Positions 58,713 to 64,000 of a stretch of 64,000 nucleotides of DNA are shown here, in pieces. Each line of letters begins with the position of its first letter. Position 1 is the first letter of the stretch. The position numbers and the translations under genes are program-made. Source of the stretch: Microlunatus sagamiharensis (GTDB taxonomy: Bacteria; Actinomycetota; Actinomycetes; Propionibacteriales; Propionibacteriaceae); NCBI RefSeq assembly GCF_900105785.1, contig NZ_LT629799.1, positions 1,240,001 to 1,304,000 on the forward strand, read 5' to 3'. The notes under the pieces are model-generated. The model saw nothing but the letters and a program-made list of their open reading frames with translations. It did no database searches and was not told the DNA's origin.

Positions 58713-59374
58713 CAGTCTCCTTCGGGTGCGGCGGCGAGGACGTCCTCGACCCGGGCCAGCTCGGCGTCCTCGACGGCGGCGTACACGAGGTCGCCGTCCT
58801 GGAAGATCGTCGCGTCCTTGGGCACCAGCGCGGAGCCCATCCGGAAGAGGAACGGCACGCGGGCGCCCGTCGCGTCCTCGATGTCGCCCACAGTCCGGCC
58901 GACCCACGACCGGTCGACGTGCACCTCGATGATGCGGACGTTGCCCGACGGGTCGCGCCACACCGGCTCCGAGCCGGCGGGCAGCAGTCGGCGCAGCACC
59001 TGGTCGGAGGTCCAGCGGACGGTGGCGACGGTGGGGATGCCGAGGCGCTCGTAGACCTCGGCGCGACCCGGGTCGTAGATGCGGGCCACCACGTTGTCGA
59101 CGGAGAACGTCTCGCGCACGACGCGGGCGGCGAGGATGTTGGAGTTGTCGCCGCTGGAGACGGCGGCGAACCCGTCGGCCTCCTCGATGCCCGCCTCGAG
59201 GAGCACCTCCCGGTCGAAGCCGACGCCCTTGACGGTCCGCCCGCCGAAGTCGGGCCCGAGGCGGCGGAAGGCGTCCACGTTCACGTCGACCACCGCGACC
59301 GTGTGCCCGCGCTTCTCGAGGGAGCGCGCGAGGGTGGAGCCGACCCGGCCGCAACCCATGATCACGATGTGCAC
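58712..59374 (-). CDS. TrkA-type K+ transport regulatory protein (first of pair)
   Basis: The 220-residue protein has HIVIMGCGRVGSTLARSLE (NAD motif), VAVVDVNVDAFRRL, AAVSSGDNSNILAARVV and a C-terminal RCK_C-like part. It corresponds to ceoB. The GTG at 59374 has TACACT 7 bases before it (59382-59387, complement). Together with its partner it probably regulates the divergent APC-type transporter at 59430, as their shared promoter region suggests. Confidence 0.92.
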   Translation of the reverse strand: MHIVIMGCGRVGSTLARSLEKRGHTVAVVDVNVDAFRRLGPDFGGRTVKGVGFDREVLLEAGIEEADGFAAVSSGDNSNILAARVVRETFSVDNVVARIYDPGRAEVYERLGIPTVATVRWTSDQVLRRLLPAGSEPVWRDPSGNVRIIEVHVDRSWVGRTVGDIEDATGARVPFLFRMGSALVPKDATIFQDGDLVYAAVEDAELARVEDVLAAAPEGD

Positions 59375-59381
59375 CCGAGCG

Positions 59382-59421
59382 AGTGTAGGGCGTCCCACAT
59401 GCGTGGTGACGTGGCTAGAGT
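59382..59421. promoter_or_regulatory. Divergent leaderless promoters of TrkA pair and APC gene
   Basis: The minus -10-like box TACACT (59382-59387) and the plus box TAGAGT (59416-59421) are only 28 bases apart, each 7-8 bases from its GTG. The two promoters must share their -35 regions, so transcription of regulators and transporter is likely coordinated. Confidence 0.55.
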
Positions 59422-59429
59422 CGCTGCTC

Positions 59430-61439
59430 GTGGTCCGACTCCGGGAGCTGAGCAAGCGGCTGCTCATCGGTCGCAAGCTCTCGTCCACCCAGCTGGGCGA
59501 GACGCTGCTCCCCAAGCGCATCGCGCTGCCCGTGTTCGCCTCGGACGCGCTGTCCTCCGTCGCGTACGCGCCCGACGAGATCCTCATCACGCTGTCGCTC
59601 GCCGGGCTCGCCGGCTACGCGTTCTCGTGGAAGATCGCGATCCTCGTCGCCGTCGTGATGCTCGTCGTCGTCGCGTCCTACCGCCAGAACGTGCGCGCCT
59701 ACCCCTCGGGCGGCGGCGACTACGAGGTCGCGACCGTCAACCTCGGGCCCAACGCCGGTCTGACCGTGGCCAGCGCGCTGCTCGTCGACTACGTCCTGAC
59801 CGTGGCCGTGTCGATCTCCTCGGGCATCCAGAACGCCAAGTCGGTGCCCTTCCTGCACTTCCTCGACGGCCACGAGGCGCTCGCGGCCGCCTTCGTCGTC
59901 ATCCTGCTGGCCGCGCTCAACCTGCGCGGCGTCCGCGAGTCCGGCGGGCTGTTCGCGGTCCCGGTCTACTGCTTCATGGGCGGCGTGCTGCTCATGGTCG
60001 TCTGGGGGCTGTTCCGCATCCTCGTGCTCGGCGAGCCGCTGCGGGCCGAGAGCGCGCAGTACACGATCGAGCCCGAGCCGCGCTACGCCGAGTTCGCCGG
60101 CTTCTGGATGGTCGCGCTGCTGGCCCGCACGTTCTCCTCCGGCTGCGCGGCGCTGACCGGTGTCGAAGCGATCTCCAACGGCGTGCCGGCCTTCAAGAAG
60201 CCCAAGAGCAAGAACGCCGCGACGACCCTGCTGCTGCTCGGCACGGTCGCGGTGACGATGGTCATCGGCGTCATCGTGCTGGCCAACCTGACCGGCGTGC
60301 GGCTGATCGACACCGGCCGGTCGCACTACCTGCTCAACGGCCAGCGCGTCGACGTCATCGAGAAGACCGGCATCGCCCAGCTGGCCGACGTCGTCTTCAA
60401 CGACTTCCGCCCCGGCTTCTACTTCGTCGTCGCGGCGACCTTCATCATCCTGTTCCTGGCCGCGAACACGGCCTTCAACGGCTTCCCGGTCCTCGGCTCG
60501 ATCCTGGCCAAGGACGGCTACCTGCCCCGCCAGCTGCACACCCGCGGCGACCGGCTCGCGTACAGCAACGGCATCGTCGTGCTCGCGACCCTGGCGGTCG
60601 TGCTGGTGGTGGCCTACCGCGCCAACGTGACGTCGCTGATCCAGCTCTACGTCGTCGGCGTCTTCGTCTCGTTCACCGTGAGCCAGACCGGGATGCTGCG
60701 GCACTGGACCCGGCACCTCAAGACCGAGCGCGACCCGGCGACGCGCAAGCAGATGAAGCGCTCGCGCGTCATCAACGGCATCGGGCTGACGATGACCGGG
60801 ACCGTGCTGATCATCGTGCTGCTCAGCAAGTTCGCCCAGGGCGCCTACATCGCCATCATCGCGATGGCCGTCATCTTCGTGCTGATGAAGGCGATCAGCC
60901 GCCACTACGCCCACGTCGCCGAGGAGACCGCGCTCGTGCCCGGCGAGGACCGGATGCTCCCCGCCCGCGTCCGCGGCGTCGTCCTGGTCAGCAAGCTGCA
61001 CAAGCCGACGATGCGGGCGATCGCCTTCGCCAAGGCGTCGCGGCCGAGCTCGCTCGAGGCGGTGACCGTGTCCGTCGACGAGGAGGAGACCGAGCGCCTC
61101 GTCGAGCAGTGGGACGAGGCGGGCATCCCGGTGCCCCTGCGCGTGATCGCCTCGCCCTACCGCGAGGTCACCACGCCCGTCCTGCGCTACGTGAAGGGCC
61201 TGCGCACCGAGAACCCGCGCGACATCGTCACCGTCTACATCCCCGAGTACGTCGTCGGGCACTGGTGGGAGCAGATCCTGCACAACCAGAGCGCGCTGCG
61301 CCTCAAGACCCGCCTGCTGTTCACCCCCGGCGTCATGGTGACCTCCGTGCCCTTCCTGCTGCAGTCCTCCGACGTCGCCAAGCGCCGCCTGCACCGCGAG
61401 ACCGAGGCCGAGCAGTCGCGCCGCAGCTACCTCCAGTGA
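59430..61439 (+). CDS. APC-family transporter, likely potassium or amino acid
   Basis: The 669-residue protein has about twelve membrane helices starting after KRIALPVFASDALSSVAYAP, motif LTGVEAISNGVPAF in the middle, and a C-terminal cytoplasmic domain (about 480-669; VVLVSKLHKPTMRAIAF, VSVDEEETERLVEQW) with universal-stress-like character. Homologues are next to ceoBC in mycobacteria (Rv2690c). The divergent TrkA pair suggests K+ transport, but this is inferred from context only. Confidence 0.92.
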   Translation: MVRLRELSKRLLIGRKLSSTQLGETLLPKRIALPVFASDALSSVAYAPDEILITLSLAGLAGYAFSWKIAILVAVVMLVVVASYRQNVRAYPSGGGDYEVATVNLGPNAGLTVASALLVDYVLTVAVSISSGIQNAKSVPFLHFLDGHEALAAAFVVILLAALNLRGVRESGGLFAVPVYCFMGGVLLMVVWGLFRILVLGEPLRAESAQYTIEPEPRYAEFAGFWMVALLARTFSSGCAALTGVEAISNGVPAFKKPKSKNAATTLLLLGTVAVTMVIGVIVLANLTGVRLIDTGRSHYLLNGQRVDVIEKTGIAQLADVVFNDFRPGFYFVVAATFIILFLAANTAFNGFPVLGSILAKDGYLPRQLHTRGDRLAYSNGIVVLATLAVVLVVAYRANVTSLIQLYVVGVFVSFTVSQTGMLRHWTRHLKTERDPATRKQMKRSRVINGIGLTMTGTVLIIVLLSKFAQGAYIAIIAMAVIFVLMKAISRHYAHVAEETALVPGEDRMLPARVRGVVLVSKLHKPTMRAIAFAKASRPSSLEAVTVSVDEEETERLVEQWDEAGIPVPLRVIASPYREVTTPVLRYVKGLRTENPRDIVTVYIPEYVVGHWWEQILHNQSALRLKTRLLFTPGVMVTSVPFLLQSSDVAKRRLHRETEAEQSRRSYLQ

Positions 61440-62860
61440 CCGAATCGACGACCCCTGAGCCTGCACCGGTCACGACCTCCGGGCAGGATCCGGTCACGAC
61501 TGGTGAACCTGACCCGGCCACGACCTCGAGACCCGACCCGACCACGACCCCTGAGCCTGTCGAAGGGCGCCCTTCGACAAGCTCAGGGAACGTGGTCAAG
61601 AGCGTGCGCGGGGACCTGGTCGAGAGCGTGCCCGGGGACGTGGTCGGGCCCGTCGTCGTCGGAGCAGTCGCTCATGGCGGCCACTGCGTCGCCCGGCTCG
61701 ACGTCGGCGACGGCGGGCCCGGCCGGGTGGTGTTCGTCCGGCATGCGCTGCCGGGGGAGCGGGTGCTGGTCACCCTGACCGACACGAGCCACGACCGCTT
61801 CTGGCGCGGGGACGCGACCGAGGTGCTCGAGGCCTCGCCCGACCGTGTCGTGCCGCCCTGCCCGGTCGCCGGGCCCGGGCGGTGCGGGGGCTGCGACTTC
61901 CAGCACGTGGCCCTGCCCGCGCAGCGCGGGCTCAAGACCGCCGTCGTCGCCGAGCAGCTGCAGCGGCTCGCGGGCCTCACCTGGGAGGGGGAGGTCGAGG
62001 CGGTCCCGGTGCCCGGGTCGGACGTGGACGACGGTCTCGGCTGGCGCACCAGGATGCGCTACCACGCCGACGCCGGCGGCCGGTCCGGCCTGCGGCGGCA
62101 CCGCTCGCACGACCTGGTGGTCGTGCCCGACGGCGGCTGCCCGATCGCCTCGCCGCGCACGCCGGCCGTGGTCGACCGGTCCTGGCCGGCCGGGGCCGAG
62201 CTCGTCGCCGCGGGGACGCCGACCGGGTCCGCGCTGCTCGTCGCGGGCACCGGGCCGGAGACCACCGGCGACGCGACGCCCGAGGGCGGGTTGACCGAGG
62301 TCGTGCGCGGACGGGCGTACGCGGTCCCGCCCGACGGCTTCTGGCAGGTCCACCCCGCCGCGGCCGACGTGCTCGTCGGCGCCGTGCTCGACGGTCTGCA
62401 GCCGCGGGCGGGGGAGCGCGCGTTCGACCTCTACGGCGGCGTCGGGCTCTTCGCCGGCGCGCTGGCCGACGCCGGCTGCCAGGTCTGGGGGCTCGAGTCG
62501 GGCCGCGCCGCCGTCGCCGCCGCCCGACGGAACCTCGTCGACGCCGGCAAGCGGGCCCGCTTCACCGCCGACCGCGTGGAGCGCGGGCTCGCCCGGCTGC
62601 CCGGCGTGGTCGACCTCGTCGTCCTCGACCCGCCGCGCACCGGTGCCGGTGCCCAGGTGGTGCGCGACGTCCTGGCGCGGCGGCCGCGCGCGGTCGCGTA
62701 CGTGGCCTGCGACCCGGCCGCCCTGGCCCGTGACCTGGCCACGGCGGCGAAGCACGGCTACGAGGCGACGAGCATCCGCGGCTTCGACCTGTTCCCGATG
62801 ACCCAGCACGTGGAGTGCGTGGCGATTCTTTCTGCCTCCGCTTCGCTGCGGCGCGCCTGA
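61436..62860 (+). CDS. TrmA/RlmD-type SAM-dependent RNA methyltransferase
   Basis: The 474-residue protein has a TRAM-like start ([17 protein letters not shown]), an [4Fe-4S]-type Cys group ([16 protein letters not shown]), the SAM motif [22 protein letters not shown], the catalytic Cys in YVACDPAAL and Glu in HVECVAI. It methylates uridine in RNA. The first 68 residues are repetitive and hold a REP palindrome (61549-61588); a GTG at 61640 is a possible alternative start. GTGA overlap with the APC gene argues for 61436. Confidence 0.9.
   Translation: MTESTTPEPAPVTTSGQDPVTTGEPDPATTSRPDPTTTPEPVEGRPSTSSGNVVKSVRGDLVESVPGDVVGPVVVGAVAHGGHCVARLDVGDGGPGRVVFVRHALPGERVLVTLTDTSHDRFWRGDATEVLEASPDRVVPPCPVAGPGRCGGCDFQHVALPAQRGLKTAVVAEQLQRLAGLTWEGEVEAVPVPGSDVDDGLGWRTRMRYHADAGGRSGLRRHRSHDLVVVPDGGCPIASPRTPAVVDRSWPAGAELVAAGTPTGSALLVAGTGPETTGDATPEGGLTEVVRGRAYAVPPDGFWQVHPAAADVLVGAVLDGLQPRAGERAFDLYGGVGLFAGALADAGCQVWGLESGRAAVAAARRNLVDAGKRARFTADRVERGLARLPGVVDLVVLDPPRTGAGAQVVRDVLARRPRAVAYVACDPAALARDLATAAKHGYEATSIRGFDLFPMTQHVECVAILSASASLRRA
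61549..61588. repeat. 40-base palindromic REP pair inside methyltransferase 5' end
   Basis: CCCTGAGCCTGTCGAAGGG (61549-61567) and CCCTTCGACAAGCTCAGGG (61570-61588) are inverted with one mismatch and 2 bases between. They match the elements at 32290-32461. Read in frame they encode [12 protein letters not shown]. Nearby short repeats (GGTCACGACC, GACSTGGTCG) flank it. Confidence 0.85.
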
Positions 62861-62895
62861 CGCTGCGCTGTCGGCCTCCGCTCCGCTCCGGCGCG
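62836..62895. repeat. Direct repeat at methyltransferase 3' end
   Basis: GCCTCCGCTTCGCTGCGGCG (from 62836) recurs as GCCTCCGCTCCGCTCCGGCG (from about 62874) with two mismatches. The first copy forms the last codons (ASASLRRA) of the methyltransferase. The rest of the 62861-63125 gap shows only the palindrome at 63086-63103 and a ribosome site. Confidence 0.45.
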
Positions 62896-63085
62896 TCCCG
62901 CGCTCTGGCCCGATGCCTTCCTCCTCGCGGGCGGACGGAAAGACGTGTCCGCCCACTCGTCGTCCAGGCACCGGCGCGCGGGACGGCGGTGGTCGGGGTC
63001 CTCGTGGTCAGGCGACCCTTACCCGCCGGTCCGAGGCCGGGTGGGGGAGGCTGGTCGCACGACCAGGACGCTGGTCCGTGCGTGA

Positions 63086-63103
63086 TATCTTGACGTCAAG
63101 ATA
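63086..63103. promoter_or_regulatory. 18-base perfect palindrome upstream of aconitase
   Basis: TATCTTGACGTCAAGATA is a perfect 18-base palindrome centred 31 bases before the ATG. Its AT-rich ends stand out in this GC-rich DNA. It is a convincing operator, but I cannot name the regulator with certainty. Confidence 0.75.
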
Positions 63104-63125
63104 CTTTGCGAGGCGAGGAGGCCGG

Positions 63126-64000
63126 ATGAGTAACCCGACGAGTGTCGACAGCTTCGGGGCGAAGGGGTCCCTGCAGGTCGGCGAGCAGTCGTACGAGATC
63201 TTCCGGCTGGACGCCGTCGAGGGCTCCGAGACGCTGCCCTACAGCCTGAAGATCCTGCTGGAGAACCTGCTGCGGACCGAGGACGGCGCGAACATCACCG
63301 CCGACCACATCCGCACGCTGGGCGGCTGGGTGGCCGACGAGGACCCGTCCCACGAGATCCAGTTCACGCCGGCGCGCGTGATCATGCAGGACTTCACCGG
63401 CGTGCCGTGCGTGGTCGACCTGGCCACCATGCGCGAGGCGATGGCCGACCTGGGCGGCGACGCGAGCAAGATCAACCCGCTGGCGCCGGCCGAGCTGGTC
63501 ATCGACCACTCGGTGATCGCCGACGTGTTCGGCACCGCCGACGCCTTCAGCCGCAACGTCGAGATCGAGTACGGCCGCAACCGCGAGCGCTACCAGTTCC
63601 TGCGCTGGGGCCAGACGGCGTTCGACGACTTCAAGGTCGTCCCGCCCGGCACCGGCATCGTGCACCAGGTCAACATCGAGCACCTGGCGCGCGTCGTCTT
63701 CACCCGGGACGGCCAGGCCTACCCCGACACCTGCGTCGGCACCGACTCGCACACGACGATGGTCAACGGCCTCGGCGTCGTCGGCTGGGGCGTGGGCGGC
63801 ATCGAGGCGGAGGCCGCCATGCTCGGCCAGCCCGTGTCGATGCTCATCCCGCGCGTGGTCGGCTTCAAGCTGAGCGGCACCATGCCCGAGGGCGCGACGG
63901 CGACCGACCTCGTCCTGACGATCACCGAGATGCTGCGTCAGCACAAGGTCGTCGGCAAGTTCGTCGAGTTCTACGGGCCCGGCGTCTCGGCCGTGCCGCT
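63126..64000 (+). CDS. acnA: Aconitate hydratase AcnA (partial, C-terminus outside window)
   Basis: The first 291 residues are visible: [63 protein letters not shown] and [20 protein letters not shown], the AcnA/IRP signature. It interconverts citrate and isocitrate using a [4Fe-4S] cluster whose Cys ligands lie beyond the window. AGGAGG at 63116-63121 supports the ATG. The palindrome at 63086-63103 lies in its leader. Confidence 0.93.
   Translation, partial: MSNPTSVDSFGAKGSLQVGEQSYEIFRLDAVEGSETLPYSLKILLENLLRTEDGANITADHIRTLGGWVADEDPSHEIQFTPARVIMQDFTGVPCVVDLATMREAMADLGGDASKINPLAPAELVIDHSVIADVFGTADAFSRNVEIEYGRNRERYQFLRWGQTAFDDFKVVPPGTGIVHQVNIEHLARVVFTRDGQAYPDTCVGTDSHTTMVNGLGVVGWGVGGIEAEAAMLGQPVSMLIPRVVGFKLSGTMPEGATATDLVLTITEMLRQHKVVGKFVEFYGPGVSAVP

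Noticed and set aside
59415-61466. 683-codon minus-strand frame
   Set aside because: Antisense to the APC transporter; the reverse frame of hydrophobic codons gives long open His/Asp-rich runs.
62815-63093. 92-codon frame over the aconitase leader
   Set aside because: It overlaps the methyltransferase end and the operator and reads as Arg/Pro-rich noise.

Overview
The window is 64 kb of very GC-rich DNA, visibly above 70 % G+C. Start codons are often GTG, genes are packed with 4-base ATGA/GTGA overlaps, and many genes have a TANNNT box 6 to 8 bases before the start codon, as expected for leaderless mRNAs. SepH, DUF3093, DUF3159, DUF3710, DUF4193, DUF5998, GAF-ANTAR proteins and an aconitase of the AcnA type all point to a high-GC Actinomycetota. 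Propionibacteriales (Nocardioidaceae or Propionibacteriaceae) is a reasonable guess, but the sequence alone does not settle the genus.

Layout. 1-8.0 kb: the end of a CHAD gene, a membrane protein, a TlpA-like thioredoxin, a DUF6578-like protein, a TetR/aldo-keto reductase pair with two palindromic operators, a large GNAT plus acyl-CoA synthetase (NDP-forming) protein, and a secreted intradiol-dioxygenase-like lipoprotein. 8.1-12.2 kb: three intact GAF/ANTAR-type sensor genes in tandem, a frameshifted fourth, a 52-residue protein, and a broken DUF1707 gene. 12.3-19.7 kb: secreted TPM and S55 (SpoIVB-like) proteins, a retron-type reverse transcriptase preceded by a run of potential hairpins, a one-TM NTF2-like protein and an FG-GAP propeller protein. 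19.7-32.3 kb: accessory metabolism and regulation, with two further TetR modules carrying clear operators, a GNAT remnant, a decayed DeoR regulator beside an intact isomerase-MFS operon, a HipBA module, hydrolases and GrpB.

32.3-51.2 kb: mostly housekeeping genes. DUF5998 protein, phosphodiesterase, 2OG oxygenase, thymidine kinase and sulfurtransferase lie in line, followed by sepH, a MoxR-like AAA protein and its VWA partner separated by recQ, a complete dTDP-L-rhamnose pathway in three genes (rmlA, rmlB, fused rmlC-rmlD), and ferrochelatase. 51.3-64 kb: a block typical of actinobacteria (DUF4193, DUF3093, dut, DUF3710, OB-fold, DUF3159, two TrkA-type regulators, APC transporter, RNA methyltransferase, aconitase). 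It is interrupted by one large secreted propeller/Ig-like/ricin-lectin protein.

The most interesting locus is the reverse transcriptase at 16.2-17.5 kb. Its catalytic YADD and VTG motifs are intact, its usual NAxxH motif is altered, and the preceding 240 bases could be a structured RNA. No tRNA, rRNA, CRISPR array, integrase or transposase gene was recognised.
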